This document shows, one piece after another, positions 43,459 to 52,779 of a stretch of DNA of 58,063 nt. Each line of letters opens with the position of its first letter. Position 1 is the first letter of the stretch. The notes below the pieces were generated by a model. It saw only the letters and a list, made by a program, of their open reading frames with translations. It made no database searches and was not told the origin of the DNA. Source of the stretch: RGIG6353 sp964558655 (GTDB lineage: Bacteria > Bacillota > Clostridia > Oscillospirales > SIG627); contig CAZLEX010000007.1 in the NCBI GenBank assembly GCA_964558655.1, positions 1 to 58,063 on the forward strand. Reading direction: 5' to 3'. Position numbers and translations under genes: made by a program.

Positions 43459-44406
43459 TTATATAAGCGTTTCACCGAGTGTCAGTCCGCGTCCGTTGGC
43501 GAAATCGGCACCCGTCATTTTTTTACCGCCCTGAATTTGCACCTGTTCCAAAAATACACTTCCGCCGACGCAGGCTACTCTTATGCCTTTTTTCACCGAC
43601 ACAACCTCTCCCGGAACTGCTCCCTCAAGTGCTTCGCCGCATACGGCACGGAATATTTTAAGATGTTTTCCGCTTGAAGACACGGTGGTGTAGGCTCCCG
43701 GCTCTTCGCAAAGAGAGTGTATCTGCCGAACTATTTGCCGTGCGGTTTTTTTCCAGTCGATTTTCATGTCGGCGTCGGTTATCTTATGAGCGTAGGTAAC
43801 AAGACTTTCTTCCTGCTTCTCTCCAACGAGCGTTCCCTTCAAAGCCATCTTCACCGCTTGAGCGGCAAGCTCTCCTCCGACAAGTGCCAAAATATCGAAA
43901 AGCTCGCTTGCCGTAGTGCCGTCGTCAATCTCAACTTCTTTCTTGAGATACATTTCTCCCGCGTCAAGCTCTTTTTCCATTTTCATTACCGTAATTCCCG
44001 TAACATTTTTCCCGTCCATTATCGCACGGTTTACGGGTGCGGCACCGCGATATTCGGGAAGAAGAGAGCCGTGAATATTGATACAGCGGTACTTGGGATA
44101 GGAGAGAACATATTCCGGCAAAATCTTTCCGTATGCGGCGACGATTATTATATCGGGGGCCTCTTTTTCGAGTATTTCCCTGAAATTTTCCTCCCGCAGA
44201 TTTTCCGGCTTGTAAAGGGGAAATCCTTTTTTAACGGCAAAAAGTGCGGTCTCGCTCGGAGTGAGTTTATATGAGCGTCCTTTGAGTGTATCGGGCTTTG
44301 TCACCACGCAGTACTCGGCATCGGGTATAAGCTGTGTAATTTTTTCGAGTGCGAGGTAAGAAAAGCGTGGCGTGCCCATGTACATAATTTTCAGCTTTTC
44401 CGTCAT
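43459..44406 (-). CDS. fmt: Methionyl-tRNA formyltransferase
   Basis: 315 residues. Formyl-THF binding and catalysis: INIHGSLLPEYRGAAPVNRAIMDG (Asn, His and the SLLP block) and VTVMKMEKELDAGEMYL. A C-terminal tRNA-binding domain is present. The first ATG overlaps the def stop by 4 bp. It formylates initiator Met-tRNA. Confidence 0.97.
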   Translation of the reverse strand: MTEKLKIMYMGTPRFSYLALEKITQLIPDAEYCVVTKPDTLKGRSYKLTPSETALFAVKKGFPLYKPENLREENFREILEKEAPDIIIVAAYGKILPEYVLSYPKYRCINIHGSLLPEYRGAAPVNRAIMDGKNVTGITVMKMEKELDAGEMYLKKEVEIDDGTTASELFDILALVGGELAAQAVKMALKGTLVGEKQEESLVTYAHKITDADMKIDWKKTARQIVRQIHSLCEEPGAYTTVSSSGKHLKIFRAVCGEALEGAVPGEVVSVKKGIRVACVGGSVFLEQVQIQGGKKMTGADFANGRGLTLGETLI

Positions 44407-44870
44407 GCCATCTCGTCCTCCGAAGCGTAGCGTATAATGCTGTCCTCAAGAACGACGGCGTTCATATGGTCTATCTCGTGACAGCAAGCCTGTGCTATAA
44501 GCCCGGTGAGGTCTTTGTAAACGACTTCGTTCCCCTCTCTGTCAAGCGTCTTGAGAGTTATTTTTTCGGGACGGTACTTGACCACCCACACTCTCGGAAA
44601 CGAGAGACACCCTTCGTACACCTCTCTCTTGCCTACGGCTTCGGTAATTTCGGGATTGATAAGCTCTATGACACGCTCGCCGTCGTCAACTATCGCAACT
44701 CTGCGAAGTATGCCCACCTGCACTCCCGCAAGTCCGGCGCCGTTCGCCTTGACGAGCGTATCTTTCATATCGTCAAGAAGCGTGAAAAACTTTTCGTCAA
44801 GCTTTTCGACATTTCTCGATTTCTTCTTGAGAATTTCATCGGGATCTTTTACAATATTAAGTATTGCCAT
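44403..44870 (-). CDS. def: Peptide deformylase
   Basis: 155 residues. Three motifs: GAGLAGVQVG, EGCLSFP (metal Cys) and CCHEIDHMNAV (HExxH). It removes N-formyl from nascent proteins. Start 17 bp after priA stop. Iron is the usual metal. Confidence 0.97.
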   Translation of the reverse strand: MAILNIVKDPDEILKKKSRNVEKLDEKFFTLLDDMKDTLVKANGAGLAGVQVGILRRVAIVDDGERVIELINPEITEAVGKREVYEGCLSFPRVWVVKYRPEKITLKTLDREGNEVVYKDLTGLIAQACCHEIDHMNAVVLEDSIIRYASEDEMA

Positions 44871-44886
44871 ATATTTTCAGCCTTTC

Positions 44887-47301
44887 TTATATTCCCGACG
44901 GTGTCGGGTCAAAAATACAGTTTGTGTTGTCTTTTACGCCGAAACTTTTCAGAATTTCTCCGAAAAGCTCACGGGTTCGTTTACTGTCTTTGTATTTTAC
45001 CGCAAGCTTACGCCTGTAACGGTTCTTGAGTTTGTACGGAAACGCCTCAAACGGTCCGTAAGCGATAATTTTAACATCGCGGTACTCTTCCGACAGCTTT
45101 TTCGCAAGCATTGAATTTATCTTTTCAGTCGCTCTGTCAAGGTCTTTTTCGCTGTCAGATGTGAGAAAAAACGCTCCGGCACTGCAAAACGGCGGAAACA
45201 AGAGAGACTTTCTCAGGGCTATTTCTCCCCTGTAAAAGCCCTCGTAGTCCTGCGTCGTGCAAAGCCTTATCACTTCTCCTTCGGCGTCGCAGGTCTGAAT
45301 GAGCGCACATCCGGGCTTGTCTCCCCGTCCGGCACGCCCCACTACCTGTGTGAGAAGGGCAAAGGTATGCTCGCACGCCCTGTAATCCGACACAGACAGC
45401 GACAAATCCGCCATTACAACTCCCACAAGCGTCACATCGGGGAAGTTATGTCCCTTTGTCACCATTTGCGTACCGATGAGTATGTCGGCATCGTGAGATG
45501 CAAAGCGTGAAATTATTTCGTCGTGAGAAAATTTTTTTCCGGTGGTATCGGCGTCCATACGCAGAACTCTTGCCTGAGGAAGTATACGGTGAAGCTCTTC
45601 CTCCAGCTTTTGCGTACCGTAACCTCTGTACTGCATATGCCGTGAGGAACAGTTCGGACAAAGATTCGGCGGAGGCATTTTATATCCGCACCAGTGACAC
45701 ATAAGCGTATAAGCACCGTTTTCCAGATGAAGCGTCATGGGAACGCTGCAGTTGGGGCAGGAAACTCCCGCACGGCAGTCACGGCATATGAGAATCTTTC
45801 TAAGTCCCCGCCGATTTAAAAAGAGTATCGCCTGTTCCCCCCGTTCGAGCGTTTCACGAAGCTTTTCTTCAAGCACATCGCCTATCATTCGGTCGGGCAT
45901 AAGCCCCGCCTCAACGGTGTCGTAAAGAAGCACTTCCGGAAGATGAGAGTTACCGTAGCGTTCCGTAAGTTTTACAAGGGTGTATTTTCCCTTCTCAGCC
46001 CGCCAAAAAGTTTCCACATCGGGAGTTGCCGACGCAAGAAGCATGAGTGCCCCACCTTTCGCACAGCGGAAACGGGCTATATCGCGGGCGTTGTATCGGG
46101 GAGACTGATCCGACTTATAGCTGTCGTCCTGCTCCTCATCTATAACTATCATGGAGAGATTTGCGACGGGTGCGAACACTGCCGAACGCGTGCCTAAAAC
46201 AACACTTTTGCGTCCCTCTTTGAGTGCTTCCCACGCGTCCTGTCTCTCCCCCTCGCTCATCCCGGAATGTATCACCGCCACCTTATCCTGCCAAAGCGAA
46301 AAGAGAAGAGAGGCATTCTGAAGAGTTAAGGCTATTTCGGGGACGAGTATTATTACCCCCTCTCCACGCTTTACAGCTCTGTCGGCAAGGGAGAGTATTA
46401 CGGAGGTTTTTCCGCTCCCCGTCACTCCCCAGAGCAAAGCTGCCGCTCCCTTGCGTGAGTCCAAAAGCGGTGAGAGAGTATCAAAGGCTCTCTTCTGTTC
46501 TTCGGACAGTACGGGCGGTGTGCTTTTCTTTTCAAACTTTCCGAAATCGTATGCCTCCCTGCCGACACGGCGGGATACAATACTTATTATTCCCTTTTTT
46601 TCAAGATATTTTACGCCGTCGGCTCCGATTGGATATATCCCGCACAGCGTTTTCTTCTCAACTCCGTCGGGACACCCTTCGAGATAGTTCACAACTCTCA
46701 GGTATATTTCTTTTTTTCGGCTTCCCTTGAGTTTTGCGTCAAGAGAGCTTTTTTCAAAAGTTTTATCAAGGGTTATTACCGTCTCGTACTTTTCGTTGAC
46801 ACGGCAGACGGGCTTCGTTTTTTTCAGAATAATTCCGCGTCTTACAAGGGAATTAATCTTCTCACGCCCCACTTCTTCGGCTACACCCTTTTCGTTGGAA
46901 ATGAGCCTTGAAGCAAGCTCTTTTTCATCTTTCTTACAGCCCTCGTAACTTTCGCCTTTCTCGTAATATTCCTCCGTTTTGAAATTGATACCCGACGGCA
47001 GCATGAGACGAACACAGTCTCCGAAAGAGGTAAAAAGCCTCTCGCTCATGTATTTTGCAAGCTCCGTGTGCTGTTCGCTCACCGAATAGGGTTCGGGCAG
47101 AAAGAAGGAAATTTTTTTAAGGCTTTCTTCATTTCCCGAAAACTCTTTCACCGCCGTGACAACGCCGTACTGCTGTCTGTTTGAGGTGCCGAAAGGCAGT
47201 GCGGCTATCATTCCCGCACGGCAGGGAGTATCCGAAATGTAACTGTACGGGCGGTCAAATGTGTAAAGAGACGATAACAGTCTTATCTCTGCCTCCCACA
47301 T
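44887..47301 (-). CDS. priA: Primosomal replication restart helicase PriA
   Basis: 804 residues from ATG 47299-47301 with GGAGGTGG; an in-frame GTG nine bases upstream overlaps that site and is rejected. N-terminal 3'-DNA-binding domain, winged helix, Walker A WGVTGSGKTS, IDEEQDDSY (DEAQ-like). Paired zinc motifs CRDCRAGVSCPNC and CHWCGYKMPPPNLCPNC, then the helicase C-terminal QVVGRAGRGDKPG. It reloads the replisome at stalled forks. Confidence 0.96.
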   Translation of the reverse strand: MWEAEIRLLSSLYTFDRPYSYISDTPCRAGMIAALPFGTSNRQQYGVVTAVKEFSGNEESLKKISFFLPEPYSVSEQHTELAKYMSERLFTSFGDCVRLMLPSGINFKTEEYYEKGESYEGCKKDEKELASRLISNEKGVAEEVGREKINSLVRRGIILKKTKPVCRVNEKYETVITLDKTFEKSSLDAKLKGSRKKEIYLRVVNYLEGCPDGVEKKTLCGIYPIGADGVKYLEKKGIISIVSRRVGREAYDFGKFEKKSTPPVLSEEQKRAFDTLSPLLDSRKGAAALLWGVTGSGKTSVILSLADRAVKRGEGVIILVPEIALTLQNASLLFSLWQDKVAVIHSGMSEGERQDAWEALKEGRKSVVLGTRSAVFAPVANLSMIVIDEEQDDSYKSDQSPRYNARDIARFRCAKGGALMLLASATPDVETFWRAEKGKYTLVKLTERYGNSHLPEVLLYDTVEAGLMPDRMIGDVLEEKLRETLERGEQAILFLNRRGLRKILICRDCRAGVSCPNCSVPMTLHLENGAYTLMCHWCGYKMPPPNLCPNCSSRHMQYRGYGTQKLEEELHRILPQARVLRMDADTTGKKFSHDEIISRFASHDADILIGTQMVTKGHNFPDVTLVGVVMADLSLSVSDYRACEHTFALLTQVVGRAGRGDKPGCALIQTCDAEGEVIRLCTTQDYEGFYRGEIALRKSLLFPPFCSAGAFFLTSDSEKDLDRATEKINSMLAKKLSEEYRDVKIIAYGPFEAFPYKLKNRYRRKLAVKYKDSKRTRELFGEILKSFGVKDNTNCIFDPTPSGI

Positions 47302-47314
47302 CTTTTCCACCTCC

Positions 47315-48007
47315 TCAATCTCTTACCACAACATCGACATTCTTTCTCTTGATTCTCGTACGGTTCACGGCGTCCTCGTTTTTGCCGGCTATTTCAAATG
47401 TAAAAAGCTTTTCGCCGGAGTTATCGTATATGTCAAGCCAGACGCGTGTGCCTCCTTTTATTTGAGTGACCTCCGAAGTCGTGATAGTGCCGTCGTCGGC
47501 AAATTCCTCACGGGTGTACACGACCTTTTCGCCGTGGTCGGAAACAATTTCTTCGGCCGACAGTCTGGCGTAGGTATAGCCGAATCTTACATCGGTTACA
47601 ATTTCCGGCACACTCTCTTTTGTCCCGTCGCTCTCGCTTTCGGTGCGTATCACGAATTTAAAGGGATACTCTTCCCCGTCGTCATAAGTTTCGGTCTTGT
47701 GACGGACAGTGAGGAAAAGCGTCTCGTATTCGGGAATGTAATGCACATCTTTTATCTGTACCGTGCCGTCATCGGAAGTCCATGACACAGGCTGGTAATT
47801 GTAAATTGCGATATCTTCGTCAAGGTCAAGGAATTTCTCTGACCTGCTTTTGTCAAGATATATATCGTCGGTGATTTTGGAGTCGCAGGAGACAAAAATC
47901 CGTATAAGAAAAACCGTGTACACAATTGCCGCACACACATACAAAGATATTTTTATTATGCGTCCCGGTCTTATCCGACGCACTTTTTTTTCGTTCTGCG
48001 TATCCAT
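47315..48007 (-). CDS. Hypothetical single-pass membrane protein
   Basis: 230 residues, start with AAAGGAAAG. The N-terminus is basic (RRIRPGRI), followed by one membrane helix (about 18-40) and a Cys, then an acidic extracellular domain of ~185 residues dominated by short beta strands. The domain has regular spacing of aromatic/Asp pairs (EYETLFLTVRHKTE, GTRVWLDIYDNSGEKLFTFEI). I do not recognise the family. It is 13 bp upstream of priA, so it begins the housekeeping operon. Confidence 0.75.
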   Translation of the reverse strand: MDTQNEKKVRRIRPGRIIKISLYVCAAIVYTVFLIRIFVSCDSKITDDIYLDKSRSEKFLDLDEDIAIYNYQPVSWTSDDGTVQIKDVHYIPEYETLFLTVRHKTETYDDGEEYPFKFVIRTESESDGTKESVPEIVTDVRFGYTYARLSAEEIVSDHGEKVVYTREEFADDGTITTSEVTQIKGGTRVWLDIYDNSGEKLFTFEIAGKNEDAVNRTRIKRKNVDVVVRD

Positions 48008-48206
48008 TTTTTCTTTCCTTTCGTCCTTATATAATTTCGTTTGACAATAAAAATTTCAAGTCGGTTTTTTCAAAAAGCTTGCGGGGCTTAGGGCAGAGTC
48101 CTTATCTAAACAATATTAATTCAAATATTGTACAATTATAACACGATAATGTGAATAATTCAACTTTTTTAAAACAAAAAAAGCAAAAATAGGCGGAAAA
48201 TTCCGT
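48008..48206. other. Intergenic region with element remnant F
   Basis: Holds the leader of the hypothetical membrane gene, the remnant of the dispersed element (48054-48104), an AT-rich stretch, and one arm of the terminator at 48179-48220. Confidence 0.7.
48054..48104 (-). repeat. Dispersed multi-palindrome element, remnant F
   Basis: TTTCAAG, then TTTTTTCAAAAAGCTTG (P4-like arm), directly joined to GGGGCTTAGGGCAGAGTCCT, the reversed GC box. All inner palindromes are missing, consistent with deletion between P4 and the GC box. Confidence 0.7.
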
Positions 48207-48220
48207 TTACTTTTGCTTTT
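48179..48220 (-). terminator. Terminator of the acyl-ligase/EamA operon
   Basis: Arms AAAAGCAAAA (48179-48188) and TTTTGCTTTT (48211-48220), inner stem CGGAA/TTCCG (48194-48205). The stop codon of the EamA gene lies inside the hairpin; Ts follow on the minus strand. Confidence 0.75.
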
Positions 48221-49076
48221 TCTTTCTTTTCGGGAAGAGCTGCACCAAAATAGCCGCACCGAAAATCATGACAATGCCGACAAGTGAGCTTTTCGTGAGC
48301 TTTTCCGAAAGGAATACATATGAAATTATCAGAGCTGAGGCAGTGGCAATACAGCTGAAAACCGCACAGTCGGCGGCAGACAAATTTCTAACAGATGAAA
48401 AATAGAGAAGATAGGCTACGCCCGTGTGAAGCACACCCAAAAGAAGCAGAAGCTTCAGGTCGGGAATTATGAGCGGGTAAGAAGAGACAGGCTCGGTAAA
48501 AAACACATACAGTCCCGTCACCGCCGAAGCTACGGCAAGCTGTACTACGGAAGTTTCAATACCCGAAAGATTCCTGATTTTTTTGTTTGAGATAACAACA
48601 AAAGCGTATAAAAGAGCCGCAGTAAAAGAAATAAGCACGCCTTTTATGTTCATCGCAGTGTTTGAAGAAAGTACTCCGGACACGGGTATCATTCCAGCAA
48701 GTGCCAGAAATGCGCAAAAAATTTTAAACACGCTTGTTTTCTCTCTTAAAAACAGTGCCGAAAAGAGAATTACAAGTGCGGGAGAAGTATAGTAGCAGAC
48801 CGTTGATACCGCAACTCCCGTAAGAGAGTAAGCCGCGAAAATCAATATCCAGCTAAGTGCGAGAGCCGCACCCGAAAGAACGAGAAGAAAAGCATTTTTC
48901 TTCAAAGCGGCACGGTTAATCTTTCTTCCCGACACAAAGAGAACCGCAAGAAGCGTTAAAGTTCCGCAAAAAGCTCTGAAAAACGCCGTTACGGCGGGAG
49001 ACACAGAGAGAGCGAAAACGGTAATTCCGACGGTGGAAAAAATCAGCATGGAAAGTATGAATGCGACGCGGTTCAT
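48207..49076 (-). CDS. EamA/DMT-superfamily transporter
   Basis: 289 residues from MNRVAFIL at 49074-49076 with GGAGGGC, overlapping the upstream stop by 4 bp (ATGA). Ten hydrophobic segments in two EamA repeats (ALSWILIFAAYSLTGVAVSTVCYYTSP; LLLLGVLHTGVAYLLYFSSVRNLSA). Lys-rich C-terminus. Family members export amino acids or other metabolites. It ends the four-gene operon, so the cargo may derive from the acyl-ligase/methyltransferase-like enzymes upstream. Confidence 0.9.
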   Translation of the reverse strand: MNRVAFILSMLIFSTVGITVFALSVSPAVTAFFRAFCGTLTLLAVLFVSGRKINRAALKKNAFLLVLSGAALALSWILIFAAYSLTGVAVSTVCYYTSPALVILFSALFLREKTSVFKIFCAFLALAGMIPVSGVLSSNTAMNIKGVLISFTAALLYAFVVISNKKIRNLSGIETSVVQLAVASAVTGLYVFFTEPVSSYPLIIPDLKLLLLLGVLHTGVAYLLYFSSVRNLSAADCAVFSCIATASALIISYVFLSEKLTKSSLVGIVMIFGAAILVQLFPKRKKKQK

Positions 49077-49957
49077 ATCAAGCCCTCCGTGTAACATCTG
49101 ACGGTTTTCTCAATCCAATAGGTGTGTTCGGCTTCGGGAGTGAATTTTTCCAAAGCCTTAAAGCGTTCTATCATATCGGCTCCGTCCGAAACATCGTGCC
49201 AGGTGTCAGCGTAAATGTAGTCGTATTTTTCTTTGGGTGCCTGTTTCTCGGCATATGAAAAAGCGTCGTCGCAGATAATGCGTACTTTTTCGGGATGCGG
49301 AAACTGCGGGAGAATATATTCGTTGAAAAGCTCGATAACCGTGTGGTTTATGTCCACCGCCGTAACAGAGGTGACACTGTCCGAAAGGCTCGCAAGATAC
49401 ACAAAATAACCAAGCCCCAGTCCGTATGTTAAGACTTTGCCGTGAGCCTTTGCGATATCTTCTTTCATGGTATGGTATTCGTTGGGCGTGACAAGCATCC
49501 ACTCGACGCCGTTTTCAAATATTGCGGGATAGGAAAATTCTCTGTCGAAAAAAGCAACCTGCGGAACGACTCTGCCGTCCGAAAAACAGAGAGGATCGTC
49601 AAGCGGTATAAGCTCGAACGGCTTTATTTTGCAGTTACGCATTTCCCAGTTTCCCCTCTTCACATCGGGTAAATGTATGTTTTTGTAATACGGATCGGCA
49701 AGGTAGAGCGACTCGTCCAGATAATGTACCATGTGAGGAAAGTAAAGGTTAAACATTTCCCTGTCCTCTTCACGCTTGTCGATATCGATATACAACGCTC
49801 CCGCAAGCAGATACGAGTAAGCCTCCGAAACCGAGAGAGAACACTCACGCACAAGTTCGCTCACTATTTCGGGGGTTATAAAATCAGCCTGTAAATTCAT
49901 ATAAACCGAGAGACGCGAAAACATCTCTCGGTTATATCTTTTTATCTTTTTATCCAT
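49073..49957 (-). CDS. Spermidine-synthase-like class I SAM-fold protein
   Basis: 294 residues. Rossmann motif KVLTYGLGLGYFVYLAS, acidic-strand VTAVDINHTVIELF, then VRIICDDAFSYA and YDYIYADTWHDVSDG, as in spermidine-synthase-fold proteins. The N-terminal ~100 residues are longer than usual and carry LFNEY-type helices. The aminopropyl donor pocket cannot be judged, so it may be a methyltransferase or a polyamine enzyme. Starts 1 bp after the acyl ligase stop and overlaps the transporter start. Confidence 0.75.
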   Translation of the reverse strand: MDKKIKRYNREMFSRLSVYMNLQADFITPEIVSELVRECSLSVSEAYSYLLAGALYIDIDKREEDREMFNLYFPHMVHYLDESLYLADPYYKNIHLPDVKRGNWEMRNCKIKPFELIPLDDPLCFSDGRVVPQVAFFDREFSYPAIFENGVEWMLVTPNEYHTMKEDIAKAHGKVLTYGLGLGYFVYLASLSDSVTSVTAVDINHTVIELFNEYILPQFPHPEKVRIICDDAFSYAEKQAPKEKYDYIYADTWHDVSDGADMIERFKALEKFTPEAEHTYWIEKTVRCYTEGLI

Positions 49958-49958
49958 T

Positions 49959-51683
49959 TTATTTGGTTACGGGGACTTTCCCCATTTTCGCAAGCTCTTC
50001 TTCCTCAAGCTCACGGTAAGCGACCTTGCCCACAAGTGTCTTGGGTAAAGTGTCTCTGAATTCTATATCGTAAGGCAAAGCATACTTTGCTATGTTCTTT
50101 CTGCAGTGAGCCATAATAGCTTTTTTGACATCTTCGCTCGGTTCAATTCCGGGTTTAAGCATTACAAACGCCTTAACCTTTTGCATTTTGAGCGAGTCGG
50201 GCACTCCTATGACGCAGCTCATCTGCACATAGTCCTGTGCGTCGATAATGTTCTCAAGCTGTGAGGGGTAAACATTGTAACCGCTCGTGATAATCATTCT
50301 CTTTATACGCTGTCTGAAGTATATAAAGCCTTCTTTGTCCATAACTCCGAGATCTCCCGAATGAACCCATGTCCTTCCGTCGTCGTGAACGCGGAGCGTC
50401 TGAGCGGTCTCTTCCGGGTGATTTACATATTCTTTCATGACCGTCGGCCCCGAAATACATATTTCACCCTCAGTGCCGTACTCGACCTCTTTTTCGGTTC
50501 CCGGTTCGACTATCTTAAAGTACATATCGGGAAAAGGTTGGCCTATACTGCCTTCTTTGAACATATGGGTAGGAGTGAGACAGGAAGCGGTAACACACTC
50601 GGTCATACCGTAACCCTCTCTGATTTGAATTGCACTGTCATGATCGTAAAGGAAAGCGTCAAACTTCTTTTTTAGCTCGATTGACAGCGAGTCGCCTCCG
50701 CTGAAAACGCCCTTAAGATAAGAGAGCTTTTCACCGTCAAGACAGGGCTGTCTCAAAATCGATTCAAAGAGCGTGGGCACGCCCGCAACAAAGTTGCACT
50801 GGTACTTCTTCATGAGCTTTGCGTAGCTCTGAGCGGTAAATCTCGGCACCAAAATACATCTTCCGCCGTTTGCGAGCATGGAATGTATGCTCACTCCCAG
50901 TCCGAAACCGTGAAAAATGGGCATTGCCGCAAGCATTTTGTCACCCGGACGGAACATGGGATTTGTGGCGATTATCTGCTTCGACAGAGCGTTAAAATTG
51001 AGATTGGTCAACAGAATTCCCTTTGTCGTTCCGGTGGTGCCTCCGCTGTAAAGAATTACAGCCGGATCATCAGCCGTCTTTTTCGACCTGAATTTCCAGT
51101 GATAGTGCCGTCCCTCATTCATAAAATCTTTCCAGCATATTACCGGAGCGTCTTTGGGAATTTTTTCAATCTTTCTGCCTTCGGTAATCATATATCCCGC
51201 CTTCAAGGTGCGTGAAAGCGCGTCCTTTATGGAGGCGATTATTATATTGGAAAGATTTACATTCTGCCTTATCGCTTCAAACTTGTTGTAAAACTGGTCA
51301 AGCGTTATCGCATAAAGGCTTCCCGACTCCTTCAAGAAAAACTCTATTTCGTTCTGACTTGAAAGAGGGTGTATCATGTTCGCTATACCGCCGACCAAAT
51401 TGGTTGCGTAAAACATGATTATTCCCTGAGGGCAGTTGGGCATACAAATGGTTATGCGGTCCCCTTCTCTTACGCCTATCGCTTTCATCGCTCTGGCACA
51501 GATTTCGACCTCTTTCACAAAATCTTCGTATGTCGTTTTGGACCCCATAAAATCGAATGCGATATTTTTCGGATATTTTTCGGCAATGCTCTCTACAAGT
51601 TCCCACATCGTACCGTCGAAATACTCAAGCGTCTGAGGAATGTCACCGTAATATTTAAGCCACGGAGCTTTCGTTTCTGTCAT
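49959..51683 (-). CDS. AMP-forming acyl-CoA synthetase/ligase
   Basis: 574 residues. ANL superfamily motifs: ILYSGGTTGTTKG (P-loop), REGYGMTECV (A5), HSGDLGVMDKEGFIYFRQRIKRMI (A7/A8 hinge), GYNVYPSQLE, and PKTLVGKVAYREL with the A10 Lys. It would activate a carboxylic or fatty acid as acyl-AMP and then acyl-CoA. It follows the E2-like acyltransferase by 11 bp; the two are likely successive steps. Confidence 0.93.
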   Translation of the reverse strand: MTETKAPWLKYYGDIPQTLEYFDGTMWELVESIAEKYPKNIAFDFMGSKTTYEDFVKEVEICARAMKAIGVREGDRITICMPNCPQGIIMFYATNLVGGIANMIHPLSSQNEIEFFLKESGSLYAITLDQFYNKFEAIRQNVNLSNIIIASIKDALSRTLKAGYMITEGRKIEKIPKDAPVICWKDFMNEGRHYHWKFRSKKTADDPAVILYSGGTTGTTKGILLTNLNFNALSKQIIATNPMFRPGDKMLAAMPIFHGFGLGVSIHSMLANGGRCILVPRFTAQSYAKLMKKYQCNFVAGVPTLFESILRQPCLDGEKLSYLKGVFSGGDSLSIELKKKFDAFLYDHDSAIQIREGYGMTECVTASCLTPTHMFKEGSIGQPFPDMYFKIVEPGTEKEVEYGTEGEICISGPTVMKEYVNHPEETAQTLRVHDDGRTWVHSGDLGVMDKEGFIYFRQRIKRMIITSGYNVYPSQLENIIDAQDYVQMSCVIGVPDSLKMQKVKAFVMLKPGIEPSEDVKKAIMAHCRKNIAKYALPYDIEFRDTLPKTLVGKVAYRELEEEELAKMGKVPVTK

Positions 51684-51694
51684 AATTTTCTTCC

Positions 51695-52582
51695 TTATAT
51701 CTCCACTTCGGTATTAATCGGGAGCTCAAGGAGCTCGGGATTTTCGAGAAGCTTTCTTAAAATTTTTATACTGTTTGCAAAATAAACACCGTCGGCAATT
51801 CTCTCGTCAACCGTAATTCCCAAATTGAGTGCTTCACGCAATTCGTATGTACCGTCCTCTTTGTAAAAGGGCATGGGCTTCTTCTCGTCGATTACAACGA
51901 AAAGCGAGTTCGTACCCCAGTTGGTGAGGTGGTGATAGTTTGCGTGCATTTTTATGCTTCCCAAATTGGAAACATAAACGCTGGAATAGTACGGATCTTC
52001 TTTCATCAAAGCTTTCGGATACTTTCCGTGATACTCCAGGAAACGCAGAACACGCATAATCAATCTGATAATAGGTCTCGGTAACTTCAGAAGGGTGTCC
52101 ATAGCGTCGGTCGTGCTGTCGTTCTTCCCTTCTTTGCGGATACTGTACACAAATTTCTTAACCTTTGTGTAAATCTGCTCAACGGGAGACATGTCGCTGT
52201 CTTTGTCTATTTTTATCATGGCAAGTGCCTCTTCGCTGTTATCGGCAAGCCTCTTTTTCGCCGTAAAGGAAATTATTATGTCACGGCGTTCGTAAAACCT
52301 GCGACCTGCGTAAAAACGGTTCATTCGCGGACGAAGTGCAATTGTTTTTGCTATTGCCGCACATATTACATGGAAAAATGTGTACTTAAATTCGGGAGAG
52401 TCGGCATTCTTTTTTTCAAGATACGCCTTAATAGCCGTAAGATCGACGACTTCCGTCATGACCGCTTCGTTGTCTGTACGGTCGACAAGTACAAACGGCA
52501 TAAATTTATGCATGGTGTCGGTATCTTTGATATAATACCCGTCAGAACGGTCGAGACGGTGCTTTTTTTCAAATTTTGCCAT
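51695..52582 (-). CDS. E2-like (2-oxoacid dehydrogenase/CAT fold) acyltransferase without lipoyl domain
   Basis: 295 residues. The C-terminal region matches the E2/chloramphenicol-acetyltransferase catalytic fold: FFHVICAAIAKTIALRPRMNRFY, VYVSNLGSIKMHANYHHLTNWGTNSLFVVI, ALNLGITVDERIADGVYFANSIKILRKLLENPELL. In E2 enzymes the corresponding motif is DHRxxDG; here it is DERIADG, so the catalytic His is Glu. The N-terminal lipoyl and E1/E3-binding domains of real E2 proteins are absent. First gene of the operon with a consensus promoter. It is not a pyruvate dehydrogenase component; an acyl-CoA-dependent role is inferred. Confidence 0.8.
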   Translation of the reverse strand: MAKFEKKHRLDRSDGYYIKDTDTMHKFMPFVLVDRTDNEAVMTEVVDLTAIKAYLEKKNADSPEFKYTFFHVICAAIAKTIALRPRMNRFYAGRRFYERRDIIISFTAKKRLADNSEEALAMIKIDKDSDMSPVEQIYTKVKKFVYSIRKEGKNDSTTDAMDTLLKLPRPIIRLIMRVLRFLEYHGKYPKALMKEDPYYSSVYVSNLGSIKMHANYHHLTNWGTNSLFVVIDEKKPMPFYKEDGTYELREALNLGITVDERIADGVYFANSIKILRKLLENPELLELPINTEVEI

Positions 52583-52634
52583 AAAAACCTCTTCGTATTA
52601 ATTTTACTTATTTTTCTTGCACAAGCCAAAGCTT

Positions 52635-52663
52635 ATTATACAACGACAATTGCAAATTGTCAA
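52635..52663 (-). promoter_or_regulatory. Consensus promoter of the E2-like/acyl-ligase operon
   Basis: On the minus strand a perfect TTGACA (52658-52663) and perfect TATAAT (52635-52640) are 17 bp apart. Confidence 0.85.
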
Positions 52664-52734
52664 GAATTTTTGCACAAATGCTCGGATACTGTTCACTTTT
52701 TATCCGTTTTCAGCCGTAAAATCGGCTTTTTGAC

Positions 52735-52770
52735 AAAAAAAGCCGGACGGGTTTTAACCCCCCGTCCCGC
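52735..52770 (-). terminator. Terminator of the CofE-like gene
   Basis: Arms GCCGGACGGG (52742-52751) and CCCGTCCCGC (52761-52770) pair with one mismatch; TTTTTT follows on the minus strand. Confidence 0.85.
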
Positions 52771-52779
52771 TTTATAAAA

